In this document: positions 9,069 to 17,990 of the stretch, piece after piece
Position numbering within the stretch: the stretch's first letter is position 1
Layout of the letters: every line of letters starts with the position of its first letter
Source: Bacteroidales bacterium
GTDB taxonomy: Bacteria; Bacteroidota; Bacteroidia; Bacteroidales; UBA1715
Assembly (NCBI GenBank): GCA_017552705.1
Contig: JAFZOY010000083.1
Location: 1 to 61,873, forward strand
DNA length: 61,873 bases
Direction: 5' to 3'
The notes under the pieces: model-generated
The model's database searches: none
What the model was told of the DNA's origin: nothing
The model's input: the letters and a program-made list of their open reading frames with translations, nothing else
Translations under genes and position numbers: made by a program

Positions 9069-9896
9069 ATGGAGACCCTAAGATTGTCGGATTCTCAAAT
9101 TGCTGATTTTCAAAATACTGTTTTGAAAAAAGGCGAGGAATTATATCGCGAAATGCCATGGAGAACCGACACAAGGCCATATTATGTGTTGCTTTCCGAA
9201 ATTATGTTGCAGCAAACCCAAGTACCACGGGTATTGCAAAAATTCACACAATTTGTTGAAGAATTTCCCACGTTGGAATCGCTTGCCACGGCTGATTTCC
9301 AGCAGGTATTGGCATTATGGTCGGGATTGGGCTACAATCGACGGGCGAAATTCCTTCATCAAGCCGCAAAATATATTGTTGACAAAGGCGCGTTTCCGAC
9401 CGAAGAATCAGAACTTGTGAAATGTCCTGGCATAGGGGAAAATACGGCGGCTTCAATAGTTGTATATGCATATAATAAACCGCTCGTTTTTTTAGAAACA
9501 AATGTCCGTACTGTGTTGATATACAGCTTCTTTCAGAACCGTACAGAAAAAATAGACGAACGGATACTCAAGGATGTCGCTCAACGCGTGCTATACACTG
9601 AAAATCCTCGAAAATGGTATTGGGCGTTGATGGATTATGGCACAGAGTTGAAAAAAACAGTTGGAAACTTTAATAAATTTTCCCAGAAACACACTACGCA
9701 ATCGAGATTTGAAGGCTCGTTTCGCCAAAAACGCGCAGCAACATTACGTCTGTTGCTGCACAATGGTCCTCTTGCCCTTGATGAACTTGCGGAACAGCAG
9801 AATTATTCACATGAATTGATTCAGGAAATAGTTGCATCCCTGCAACACGATGCTCTCATTACAGAAATTAACGGACGATTTTGTATAGTTTCGTAG
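9069..9896 (+). CDS. MutY-like adenine DNA glycosylase without Fe-S cluster
   Basis: HhH-GPD superfamily base-excision repair enzyme, probably removing A mispaired with 8-oxoG. Seen: the MutY catalytic motif LSEIMLQQTQ (Glu44), the helix-hairpin-helix CPGIGENTAASI (119-130) and the FLETNVRTV segment. The Asp that follows the HhH motif in E. coli MutY (LDGNVKR) is here Glu143. The four-Cys [4Fe-4S] loop of MutY is absent, as is the 8-oxoG-recognition domain; the C-terminal 60 residues resemble a winged helix. I recall a family of short Fe-S-free MutY relatives with ETN-R, so this is probably that subfamily, not a damaged gene. Start ATG 9069 is 2 nt after the TerC stop. Confidence 0.8.
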   Translation: METLRLSDSQIADFQNTVLKKGEELYREMPWRTDTRPYYVLLSEIMLQQTQVPRVLQKFTQFVEEFPTLESLATADFQQVLALWSGLGYNRRAKFLHQAAKYIVDKGAFPTEESELVKCPGIGENTAASIVVYAYNKPLVFLETNVRTVLIYSFFQNRTEKIDERILKDVAQRVLYTENPRKWYWALMDYGTELKKTVGNFNKFSQKHTTQSRFEGSFRQKRAATLRLLLHNGPLALDELAEQQNYSHELIQEIVASLQHDALITEINGRFCIVS

Positions 9897-9901
9897 ACAA
9901 C

Positions 9902-9929
9902 TTTTTTGTTTATTTTACAAAACAAAAAA
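9902..9929. repeat. AT-rich inverted repeat after the MutY-like gene
   Basis: Perfect 10-bp inverted repeat (9902-9911 with 9920-9929) around an 8-nt loop, six bases after the stop codon. Stem is nearly all A-T, so a terminator role is possible but weak. Confidence 0.35.
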
Positions 9930-9978
9930 TAGCTTTCCATCCAACAAACTCCTGACAAAAACAAATAATACATCTATC

Positions 9979-10008
9979 TTGCTGATTACGAAGAAAAAAT
10001 TATCTTTG
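9979..10008 (+). promoter_or_regulatory. Promoter of the macA-macB-type operon
   Basis: TTG at 9979-9981, 19-nt spacer, TATCTTTG at 10001-10008, a full -7 match. The macA-like ATG follows 26 nt later. Confidence 0.65.
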
Positions 10009-10034
10009 CAATATCACTTTTCATTTATTCGAAT

Positions 10035-11342
10035 ATGAAAAAAATAAAACTCATACTAATACTTCTTCTGCTCGTTGCCGCTGGTGTGGCAGCATATTTC
10101 ATATTTTTCTCGGAAAACAAGAACAGCATCGTTGTTGTTACGGCGCAACCTGCCCAAATGGGAAGTATAGCGAATGTGGTCACTGCTACGGGAACTATCG
10201 AGCCTATCCAGCAAGTGGAAGTGGGTACGCAGGTTTCGGGCGAGGTGAAAAAAGTGTATGTCGATTACAATAGCCAAGTGAAAGCAGGTCAATTGATTGC
10301 GGAACTTGACAAGACGAATTTGAAAGTGTCGGTTTCGGAAGCACAGATTTCCTACGAAAAAGCACTCAACGAGTTGAATTACATTAAAAAAACCTACGAA
10401 CGACAAAAAACCTTGTACGACGAGAAACTTATCAGTAACGCCGATTTCGACGAGATTTCATATAAATATAATAATGCCAAAAGTTCGCTCACGCAGTCAA
10501 AGGCAAATCTCGAAAAGGCAAAGACAAATCTGAGTTACGCCGACATCTACTCTCCTGTTGACGGCGTTGTTCTTTCAAAAAGCATTGAAGAAGGTCAGAC
10601 GGTTGCGGCAAGTTTCAATACACCAACGCTGTTTACCATAGCACAAGATTTAACAAAAATGCAGGTGGAAGCCGACATTGACGAGGCTGACATCGGGCAA
10701 ATCAAAGAAGGACAACGAGTTACATTTACCGTTGACGCATTTCAAAACGACGTGTTCGACGGAAAAGTTGTGCAAGTTCGTTTGGACCCCAAAGTAACGT
10801 CGAATGTGGTAACATATACCGTAATTATCGAAGCTAATAATCCCGACCTTAAATTGATGCCTGGTCTTACTGCCACAGTTTCAATCTACACGCTTGAAAT
10901 CAACAATGTGCTGACGATTCCCGAAGGTGCGCTGAATTATAAAATCGATTTTGAATTATTGGAAAAATACTACGCCCAAAACGGCATTAAGATGGAACGT
11001 CCAGAAATGCCAAAAGATGCGCCCAAAGATTCCGCTTCATTCAAAAAAGAACGAAAAGGCGACCGCTCCGACAAACGGGGAAATTACGTTTGGGTGATTT
11101 CAAACAAAAAACTTGAACGGAAACCTATCACCGTCGGCGAAAGCGATGAAATCAATTATCAAGTGCTTTCGGGCATTTCCGAGAACGATTCCATTGTGAC
11201 GTTGTTAAAAACGGTTACGAAAAAAGACCTTGCCCAAGCAAAGAGTCCGTTTATGCAACAGCGTCCGGGCGGAAACCGAGGCGGCAGCAGAAGTGGCGGC
11301 AATAAAGGCGGAGGAGCACCTGCAGGTGGAGGAAGACCATAA
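10035..11342 (+). CDS. MacA-like periplasmic adaptor (membrane fusion protein)
   Basis: Adaptor subunit linking an inner-membrane MacB-type ABC transporter to a TolC channel. N-terminal anchor MKKIKLILILLLLVAAGVAAYFIFF, then the biotinyl-lipoyl half-motif TGTIEPIQQVEVGTQVSG, an alpha-helical hairpin (about residues 95-165) and the second lipoyl half with SPVDGVVLSKSI. Beta-barrel and membrane-proximal domains follow. Unusual is a Lys/Asp-rich insertion near 315-355 and a Gly/Arg-rich low-complexity tail (about 410-435). Only 2 nt separate it from the ATPase gene, whose own gap to the permease is also 2 nt, giving a three-gene operon. No tolC lies in the operon; one occurs at 40450-41712. Confidence 0.93.
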   Translation: MKKIKLILILLLLVAAGVAAYFIFFSENKNSIVVVTAQPAQMGSIANVVTATGTIEPIQQVEVGTQVSGEVKKVYVDYNSQVKAGQLIAELDKTNLKVSVSEAQISYEKALNELNYIKKTYERQKTLYDEKLISNADFDEISYKYNNAKSSLTQSKANLEKAKTNLSYADIYSPVDGVVLSKSIEEGQTVAASFNTPTLFTIAQDLTKMQVEADIDEADIGQIKEGQRVTFTVDAFQNDVFDGKVVQVRLDPKVTSNVVTYTVIIEANNPDLKLMPGLTATVSIYTLEINNVLTIPEGALNYKIDFELLEKYYAQNGIKMERPEMPKDAPKDSASFKKERKGDRSDKRGNYVWVISNKKLERKPITVGESDEINYQVLSGISENDSIVTLLKTVTKKDLAQAKSPFMQQRPGGNRGGSRSGGNKGGGAPAGGGRP

Positions 11343-11344
11343 TT

Positions 11345-12091
11345 ATGGAAGAAAAGAAACCTATCATACGGATTCACGACTTGCGTAAGGAGTTCATCGT
11401 CGGCGATGAAACGGTGCGTGCTTTGAAAGGTGTTTCATTCGAGATTCACGAAGGTGAGTTTGTGACGATAATGGGAACCAGCGGTTCGGGAAAATCAACT
11501 ATGCTGAACATTCTTGGTTGCCTTGACAAACCAACAAGCGGCACATACGAATTGGACGGTGTTCCTGTGGATAGTCTTTCAAACGATAAATTGGCAACAA
11601 TCCGTAATACAAAAATCGGATTCGTGTTTCAGTCATACAACCTTTTGCCAAGAACAACGTGCATAGAAAATGCGGAACTGCCACTTTTCTATCATCATGG
11701 TATTTCGGCGGAAGAGCGGCAGAAACGAGCCATTGACGCGCTGAATCTTGTAGGTCTGCAACAACGATTGTATCACACGCCCAATCAACTCTCGGGAGGT
11801 CAACAGCAACGTGTGGCAATAGCGCGTGCGTTGGTCAACGACCCTGTGGTGATTTTTGCCGACGAGGCAACGGGAAACCTCGACACACGAATGTCGTACG
11901 AGATTATGGGTTTGTTCCAAGACCTTAACCGACAAGGAAAAACAATCGTATTCGTCACCCACGAACCCGACATTGCCCGAATGAGCAAACGCACAATCAC
12001 GCTACGCGACGGTTTGGTGATAAGCGACGAAATATATGAGCATCAAGTAGATGCAAAAGAAGAATTGGCAAAATTACCTGTAACTGATTAA
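11345..12091 (+). CDS. MacB/LolD-type ABC transporter ATP-binding subunit
   Basis: Nucleotide-binding subunit that powers the FtsX-type permease encoded next. Walker A GTSGSGKST, Q-loop FQSYNLL, signature LSGGQQQR, Walker B VIFADEAT followed by GNLD, and the H-loop FVTHEPDIA are all intact. Length 248 aa is normal for the LolD/MacB-ATPase type. In E. coli MacB the ATPase and permease are one chain; here they are two genes, the common arrangement in Bacteroidota. Substrate unknown: antibiotics, peptides or lipids are all possible for the family. Confidence 0.95.
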   Translation: MEEKKPIIRIHDLRKEFIVGDETVRALKGVSFEIHEGEFVTIMGTSGSGKSTMLNILGCLDKPTSGTYELDGVPVDSLSNDKLATIRNTKIGFVFQSYNLLPRTTCIENAELPLFYHHGISAEERQKRAIDALNLVGLQQRLYHTPNQLSGGQQQRVAIARALVNDPVVIFADEATGNLDTRMSYEIMGLFQDLNRQGKTIVFVTHEPDIARMSKRTITLRDGLVISDEIYEHQVDAKEELAKLPVTD

Positions 12092-12093
12092 AT

Positions 12094-13308
12094 ATGGTCT
12101 TCTCGAACTTAGTAAAAGTAGCATGGAAAGCAGTGATTCTCAATAAATTGAGAACATTCCTCACAATGTTGGGTATCATCATCGGTGTAGGTTCAGTAAT
12201 TACGATGCTTGCCATTGGAGAAGGTTCTAAGCAAAGTATCACAGCGCAAATATCACAAATGGGATCTAATATGATTACCATCCGTCCAGGCTCTGAACGT
12301 ATCGGCGGCGTTAGAATTGACGACGGTTCGCAACGAAGCATGACGTTGAAAGACGTGGAAGCAATCCAAAAAGAAGCAGAATTTGTTGACCACGTTTCAC
12401 CTATAGTACAAAGCGGAGGACAAACAATCCACGAAGCAAATAACTGGCCATCAACTATTTATGGAGTATATCCCGATTATCTTGAAATCAAGAAAATGGA
12501 ACTCAGCAAAGGAAGCATGTTCACCGAACGACATATCGCACAATCGTCGAAAGTGGTTGTCATAGGCCAGACGGTGGTTACAAACCTTTTCGGCAACGAG
12601 AACCCCATCGGAAAAACCATCCGTTTCAAAAATACGCCGTTCCAAGTCATTGGCGTACTGGAATCCAAAGGCGAAAACACATGGGGACAAGATCAGGACA
12701 ATGTGATTCTTGCTCCGTTTACAACTGTACAAAAGCGAATTATGGCAATCACCTATGTCAATTCAATAGTTGCCTCGGCAAAAAGTGAAAGCGTCGCTCA
12801 ACAAGCCGTTGACGAAGTAACTGAAATATTACGGAGAGTACACAAAAGCGATGGCACAAACGATCCGTTCCGTATCATGTCGATGGAAGAACTTCTCTCC
12901 ACCGCAAATTCCACAACCAGCATTCTCACGACGTTGTTGGTCGCTATAGCGGGAATATCGCTGCTTATTGGTGGTATAGGCATTATGAACATTATGTATG
13001 TGTCGGTGAAGGAACGTACACGCGAAATAGGTCTGCGTATGGCTGTGGGAGCTCGAAGCAGAGATATTCTGCTCCAATTTCTTACCGAAGCAATATTTAT
13101 CAGCGTCACAGGAGGTATCATCGGAGTGATTTTCGGCATTACCGCAGCAAAAGTGACGACCATTTTCACGCAATGGCCGACAATCATTACGGGATCGTCA
13201 TTACTTATTTCATTCTTGGTATGTGCAGTAACGGGAATATTCTTTGGGTGGTATCCTGCAAAAAAAGCTGCAAATTTAGACCCGATTGTGGCACTTCGCT
13301 ACGAATAA
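12094..13308 (+). CDS. MacB-type ABC transporter permease (FtsX domain)
   Basis: Membrane subunit of the tripartite transporter. Topology is typical of MacB: one N-terminal membrane helix (about 20-42, LRTFLTMLGIIIGVGSVITM), a large periplasmic MacB_PCD domain (about 50-270), and three C-terminal helices of the FtsX domain with the hallmark NIMYVSVKERTREIGLRMAVGA. It acts by mechanotransmission across the periplasm together with the MacA-like adaptor. 404 aa is standard. Translation is probably coupled to the ATPase gene (2-nt gap). Confidence 0.95.
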   Translation: MVFSNLVKVAWKAVILNKLRTFLTMLGIIIGVGSVITMLAIGEGSKQSITAQISQMGSNMITIRPGSERIGGVRIDDGSQRSMTLKDVEAIQKEAEFVDHVSPIVQSGGQTIHEANNWPSTIYGVYPDYLEIKKMELSKGSMFTERHIAQSSKVVVIGQTVVTNLFGNENPIGKTIRFKNTPFQVIGVLESKGENTWGQDQDNVILAPFTTVQKRIMAITYVNSIVASAKSESVAQQAVDEVTEILRRVHKSDGTNDPFRIMSMEELLSTANSTTSILTTLLVAIAGISLLIGGIGIMNIMYVSVKERTREIGLRMAVGARSRDILLQFLTEAIFISVTGGIIGVIFGITAAKVTTIFTQWPTIITGSSLLISFLVCAVTGIFFGWYPAKKAANLDPIVALRYE

Positions 13309-13320
13309 CAAAAACGGAAC

Positions 13321-13734
13321 ATGAAGACAATCACAATTAACTCAATAGACGAGATAGCCCAAGCGGCACGAGAATTTAAGAATGCCATCCAAGGGCACAA
13401 AGTAATAGCGTTCCATGGTGAAATGGGTGCTGGCAAGACCACGTTCATCAAAGCATTATGTTCCGAATTTGGCGTTACCGACAATGTTGCAAGCCCCACA
13501 TTTGCCATCATCAACGAATATCTCACCCCCTCGGACGAAACCATTTATCACTTCGACCTCTATCGGTTGGAGACAATCGCCGACCTACAAAATATAGGCG
13601 CCGAAGATTATTTTTATAGTGGAAACCTTTGTCTGATAGAATGGCCAAACATTGCAGAGCCTTTATTGCCAGGCGACACGTTACACGTCACTATTGCCGT
13701 TTTACCCGATAAGACACGAAAAATCAGTTTTTAA
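13321..13734 (+). CDS. tsaE: tRNA threonylcarbamoyladenosine biosynthesis ATPase TsaE
   Basis: P-loop protein of the TsaB-TsaD-TsaE complex that installs t6A at position 37 of ANN-decoding tRNAs; its ATPase activity resets TsaBD. Walker A HGEMGAGKTT near residue 37, the following SPTF segment with its essential Thr, the YHFDLYRL motif and LIEWP are all present. Length 137 aa is normal. It follows the permease by 12 nt and may be read from the same transcript, although the functions are unrelated. Confidence 0.95.
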   Translation: MKTITINSIDEIAQAAREFKNAIQGHKVIAFHGEMGAGKTTFIKALCSEFGVTDNVASPTFAIINEYLTPSDETIYHFDLYRLETIADLQNIGAEDYFYSGNLCLIEWPNIAEPLLPGDTLHVTIAVLPDKTRKISF

Positions 13735-13899
13735 CGACAAATACACTCCATAACAAAAAAATATGACATATAAACGAATCAACGATGTTTGTTTATTGAT
13801 GTTCATATTTTCCCCTATTTTTTATTGATTTTGCATTTTTGTTTTTATAACTTGCGAACAGATTATATGAACCCCTTTATGGGATCTAACGAATTCAAT
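13735..13899. other. Leader region of the GLUG-repeat T9SS cargo
   Basis: AT-rich spacer between tsaE and the signal peptide start at 13900. An in-frame ATG at 13789 would add 37 residues, but these precede a perfect signal peptide and look untranslated. A weak -7-like CATTTTTG lies at 13834-13841 with no convincing -33 box. Confidence 0.4.
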
Positions 13900-16800
13900 A
13901 TGAAACAGTTATTTTTGACAATATTATCACTATTCTGCATTATATCTGCCGTTTTTGCCGACGGAACAAAACAATTTATGCCGAATAAGAACACTTCGGG
14001 AACTCCTGAAGGCAAAGGACAATGTTATTTGGCATTAGGTTCCCGAGAGGGCGGTACCGCTCCTTCCCGTGCGTTTGCACGATACAATCACACCAATGGT
14101 GAAAGTTGTCCAGAAGATGATAGGTTATATATTCGTATTGCTGATCCTGTCAATGAAAAAATATATTTAGGTTTTGGTGGTATTAAGTTCAACGAAGAAG
14201 ACATAAGTGCAAACCAAACCCTTAAATATAGAATCAAGTTACAAGTAAGCGACGATGACGATATCCCAGTCGATGTTAGACCAACCCACCCTGAAGCAAC
14301 CGACTTTGTGGTTTGGGGTGGAGCTGAGGGATTTGATGTGCCCAAAACAACTGGTCCTGGACACATTGAAACCTATGCTCAGGCATACTATGGTCCGAAA
14401 GCGGTGGATCCTGATAAGGGGTATAATCCTATTGTGGTAACAGTTGATCGTGCAGGACTGTATTATTTGGAATTTGATATCGGTAGTGATATTGGTAGTA
14501 CCTGTGACAATTGTCAACCTATCGATTTCGAATTATTTGATGTTTCGGTAGTAAACACGGTAACGAAAAAACAAATTGATGGTCGAATTTATTCCCGTTC
14601 GTGGGGACTTACAACAAATGGTCCGACTAATGCGGCATGGGCAACATTTTACACCTATTCCACCGACCACTACACGTCGAAAGTGTATTTAGGAGGCGTA
14701 ATGCCCTTTCGTTTTGTATTTTGCTGCAACTCTTTTGGTTCAATCAACGACGCGGGTAAATCCGTGGAAGAAAAACGTCAGTCTTTCCCTAATCCAAACA
14801 ATGTGGGGCGAGCATTATATTTACCAGAATACAAAATTTTCACCACAACACCTGATGTAGCCTTCTATGGGGAACCTTCGTTACCTAATTTACCACAAAA
14901 ACTTTCGTTTGCAGGTGATGCAATGACTTGCGAAGACTTGATTTTTGTAATGAAATTGTTGAACAAAGAAGATGCGACAATAGAATTGTATCTTAACGAA
15001 ACGAATGACGACGGCTCGCAAAAGGTGCTGATCGACGTTCTTAAATCAGCAGACGCAGAAGCTCGTGGCTACCATTACCCTTGGAAAGACCAACCTGAAA
15101 TAAAAAATGCTGGTTATTACTACTACACTCCTGTGTCAAGCGGATGTGCACGCCAATATAAACTATCGTTGTTCGACCAACGTTTTACAGGCGGTTCAAA
15201 AGAATATAACGTGGGAGATACTTGTGCTATAGATTACCCAACGGCTACCACTATTTCGTGGAACGAGCCATTAGGTTCTGAAAAAAATCCTATCCTCATT
15301 TCCAAAGCGGAACAATTAACTGCATTAGCCGAAGCTGTTAATACGGGTGGAAATTTTACTTACACAATAAAGAATATGCTGCACAAGGATACACCAAAAT
15401 CATATGATTTCGTAATCACAAATACCAACGGATTTAAGAACGTGCATTTCTATGTAACAGCCAAAACAGGAGATATAGTATTAGGTTCAGATTGGGAAGG
15501 TATTGGAACCATCGATAAACCATTTAAAGGGACTTTCCGTTGCGGTAAATATATGCCTGATCCCGAAGCAGAAACACCAGCCGCATTTGTTGGAGACCAA
15601 GATACTATAACAATCCAAGGCAGCAGACCTCTGTTTAACTACTGCGATGGAGCAACTATTGATAATATTCATGTAAAAGGGAACATAACATTAAGTGAGG
15701 ATAGTTATACAAACATAAGTGAAGTAGCTGCTTGTGGTGGAGTATGTTCTTATTCTAAAAATACAACATTCACCCATTGTTCAAATGCGGTAGAACTAAA
15801 AGAAGCTGATGGGGCTGCTTCAGAAACAGCTATCCATTATACTGGAGGTATTGTGGGATGGGCTGAAAATTGTACCATAGATTCTTGTAGTAATAAAGGT
15901 GAAATACATGTGGAAACTTCCCATGGTGCAACAGGAGGAATTGTTGGATATTTAAAAAATTCCTCGAGGTTCAATTTTTGTTTTAACGCAGGACTTATAA
16001 ATGCTAGAAACTTTGCAGGAGGTGTAATTGGAAAAACTAATGGGAATAACGAAATCACAAATTGCAAAAACATCAATTCTATTGCTGCAGAAGATTATTA
16101 TGCCGGAGGAATAATTTGTTTCGATGATGGTACTACAACAATTAGTGACTGCTATAATAGCGGCACAATATCATCTGCGAAATGCTCTGGTCTGTCATCA
16201 GCAGGAGGAATTGTCGCCATGATCGCCTCTTCTTCCTATCCGACAATCACTTATTGCTTGAACACGGGGAATGTATCTATACAGACAATTGGATTTGAAG
16301 AATATGCTAATGGTATTGCCGCTCCCGATGATGCAGATATCTCCTATAGCCTTTCTACAGGTACTCCAGAAATATACATATTAAGCACTCTCGCCACAGG
16401 AGATCCTTCTGTCTCTGCTTTGAACAATGGAGGTGAGCATTTCTTTGAGGAAGATGGGGTGATAAAACAACTGGAAACATATTGCTGTGGCAGCACATGG
16501 AGAAACGAAGAAGCAGGACGTTTGTTCAAAAATGATACAATATTTTACCTTGCGTGGGACGGAAAATTCGACAACGGAGAGTGCGTGGTAGGAGAAGTAA
16601 CCGTTAATTATCAGAAAAACACTGGTGTTACTCATTTTCCCTTCTATGATCCTGAAAATATTAAAAGTGGAGATGGAAAAGTTGGTTTAGTGGTCTATCG
16701 TATAGCTCCAATAGAGGATTCTCTTAAAACCGGTTTATACCCTACTATCTATAAATCGTTACCCGAAAATTATTACCAAACCACAAATTTATCAAGTACA

Positions 16801-17835
16801 GAACGTGGAATAGAAATGTCATTGTATTGGGATGATAGACGAATAGCCGGTCCCAAAACCACATGTGACAAAACTACAAACAATGGTTATACTATTGGAG
16901 AAGACATACACTACGATGCCATCACAAGCGACGATGTAGCTCAAAACTATTGTATAAGTTGGGCAAAAAATGCTTGTAAAGTACAAAGTAAAAATAAGAT
17001 CAAGGTGTTGCAAAATGGGAAAGTTGTTTCCAAATACTATTGCACAACCTTTAATGCTGGGAAAACCTGTAGTGGTTATGCCCCATTAGTAGTACAAGAT
17101 GCCTGCGACTCCTGCCGAGGTATCGAAAATGTTTCTCGTGGCGGTTATATGGGTTCATTAGGAGGTGGACATATTTTCCCAATTGAAACAAATAATGGTA
17201 CGGGGTATGGAAACAACCACATTATAAACACTTGGTGGAACGGTATCGAGAAAAAAGGCGTAAATACACTCCATCTTAAAGCATATGAGCCCGCCATACT
17301 AATGCCTATTATTATAAGTAAATGGATTGCTACAAATCTATCGCAATCTGTGCTTTTGGAATGGACTACCTCATCGGAGGAAAACAATAGTTACTTTATT
17401 GTGGAACGTTCTATAAACGGTAGAGATTGGGAAAGAATTGGAAAAGTTATCGGTGCAGGAACTTCGAGCGTGGAACATTCATACTCATTTGAAGACACAA
17501 AACCTATTGCCGGTATCTCTTACTACCGATTGAAACAAACTGATTTCAATGGCGAATACAGCTATTCAAGCATAAAATGTATCAACCGTCCAAATGAAAC
17601 AGAGGACTACATGACAGTATATCCTAACGCTAACGCTAATAGTTTTATAGTTGAAGGTATATCAATTGCAGCTTGTCCAATAGAGGTTTACGATATCGTT
17701 GGACACAAGATTACAAATGTTTCATTCAACACAATCAACCCATCGAAAGTGGCTATTTCAGTAGAACATCTACCTATTGGAACATACATTGTAACTTGTT
17801 GCAATAAATCAAAAACGATTGTAAAGAATTGGTAA
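13900..17835 (+). CDS. Secreted GLUG-repeat protein with type A T9SS sorting domain
   Basis: Predicted surface or secreted cargo of type IX secretion. Start chosen at ATG 13900, where MKQLFLTILSLFCIISAVFA is a clean signal peptide; upstream in-frame ATGs give an implausible N-terminus. Residues about 605-800 hold GLUG-like repeats (GGIVGWAENCTIDSCSNKGEI, GGIVGYLKNSSRFNFCFNAG and relatives), as in bacterial adhesins. About 1137-1232 is a fibronectin-like module common in T9SS cargo (LLEWTTSSEENNSYFIVERS...YYRLKQTDFNGEYSYS). The last 75 residues match the type A sorting domain: VYPN, a central VYDIVGHKI strand, LPIGTYIV and a final KTIVKNW. Cysteine is frequent, including CDNC and CDSC pairs. 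Possible adhesin; ligand unknown. Consistent with SprA encoded at 25852. Confidence 0.88.
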   Translation: MKQLFLTILSLFCIISAVFADGTKQFMPNKNTSGTPEGKGQCYLALGSREGGTAPSRAFARYNHTNGESCPEDDRLYIRIADPVNEKIYLGFGGIKFNEEDISANQTLKYRIKLQVSDDDDIPVDVRPTHPEATDFVVWGGAEGFDVPKTTGPGHIETYAQAYYGPKAVDPDKGYNPIVVTVDRAGLYYLEFDIGSDIGSTCDNCQPIDFELFDVSVVNTVTKKQIDGRIYSRSWGLTTNGPTNAAWATFYTYSTDHYTSKVYLGGVMPFRFVFCCNSFGSINDAGKSVEEKRQSFPNPNNVGRALYLPEYKIFTTTPDVAFYGEPSLPNLPQKLSFAGDAMTCEDLIFVMKLLNKEDATIELYLNETNDDGSQKVLIDVLKSADAEARGYHYPWKDQPEIKNAGYYYYTPVSSGCARQYKLSLFDQRFTGGSKEYNVGDTCAIDYPTATTISWNEPLGSEKNPILISKAEQLTALAEAVNTGGNFTYTIKNMLHKDTPKSYDFVITNTNGFKNVHFYVTAKTGDIVLGSDWEGIGTIDKPFKGTFRCGKYMPDPEAETPAAFVGDQDTITIQGSRPLFNYCDGATIDNIHVKGNITLSEDSYTNISEVAACGGVCSYSKNTTFTHCSNAVELKEADGAASETAIHYTGGIVGWAENCTIDSCSNKGEIHVETSHGATGGIVGYLKNSSRFNFCFNAGLINARNFAGGVIGKTNGNNEITNCKNINSIAAEDYYAGGIICFDDGTTTISDCYNSGTISSAKCSGLSSAGGIVAMIASSSYPTITYCLNTGNVSIQTIGFEEYANGIAAPDDADISYSLSTGTPEIYILSTLATGDPSVSALNNGGEHFFEEDGVIKQLETYCCGSTWRNEEAGRLFKNDTIFYLAWDGKFDNGECVVGEVTVNYQKNTGVTHFPFYDPENIKSGDGKVGLVVYRIAPIEDSLKTGLYPTIYKSLPENYYQTTNLSSTERGIEMSLYWDDRRIAGPKTTCDKTTNNGYTIGEDIHYDAITSDDVAQNYCISWAKNACKVQSKNKIKVLQNGKVVSKYYCTTFNAGKTCSGYAPLVVQDACDSCRGIENVSRGGYMGSLGGGHIFPIETNNGTGYGNNHIINTWWNGIEKKGVNTLHLKAYEPAILMPIIISKWIATNLSQSVLLEWTTSSEENNSYFIVERSINGRDWERIGKVIGAGTSSVEHSYSFEDTKPIAGISYYRLKQTDFNGEYSYSSIKCINRPNETEDYMTVYPNANANSFIVEGISIAACPIEVYDIVGHKITNVSFNTINPSKVAISVEHLPIGTYIVTCCNKSKTIVKNW

Positions 17836-17851
17836 TAGGAATCTCGGTGAG

Positions 17852-17924
17852 AGCGAGAAACGGGGCTCGAACCCGCGACCCCAAGCTTGGGAAGCTTGTG
17901 CTCTACCAACTGAGCTACTCTCGC
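17852..17924 (-). tRNA. tRNA-Gly, anticodon CCC
   Basis: Complete cloverleaf on the minus strand: 7-bp acceptor (17924-17918 with 17859-17853, terminal G-U), D arm GCTC...GAGC, anticodon arm CAAGC-TTCCCAA-GCTTG giving CCC at positions 34-36, T arm GCGGG-TTCGAGC-CCCGT, and discriminator T. No CCA is encoded. CCC reads GGG glycine codons. It lies downstream of the DUF2461 gene but has its own -7 box. Confidence 0.95.
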
Positions 17925-17933
17925 ATAGTTTTG

Positions 17934-17941
17934 CAAATGTA
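17934..17941 (-). promoter_or_regulatory. -7 box for tRNA-Gly
   Basis: TACATTTG on the minus strand, ending 9 nt before the mature tRNA 5' end. The same octamer precedes rplS and phoH. No clear -33 TTTG. Confidence 0.5.
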
Positions 17942-17990
17942 AGACGTTATTTTGAAAAATTTAGGACTTGGCTCGTTTTTTTTCTGTCCA

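Noticed and set aside
9902..9929. Strong terminator after the MutY-like gene
   Set aside because: The inverted repeat is perfect but almost entirely A-T, so the hairpin would be weak; kept only as a low-confidence repeat.
13789..13899. Longer N-terminus for the GLUG-repeat protein
   Set aside because: The added 37 residues precede a complete signal peptide and would disrupt export; the ATG at 13900 is the better start.
15700..16340. DNA-level tandem repeat or CRISPR-like array within the GLUG region
   Set aside because: The repetition is at protein level (GG-x-V-G patterns) and the DNA repeats are too divergent and irregular for an array.
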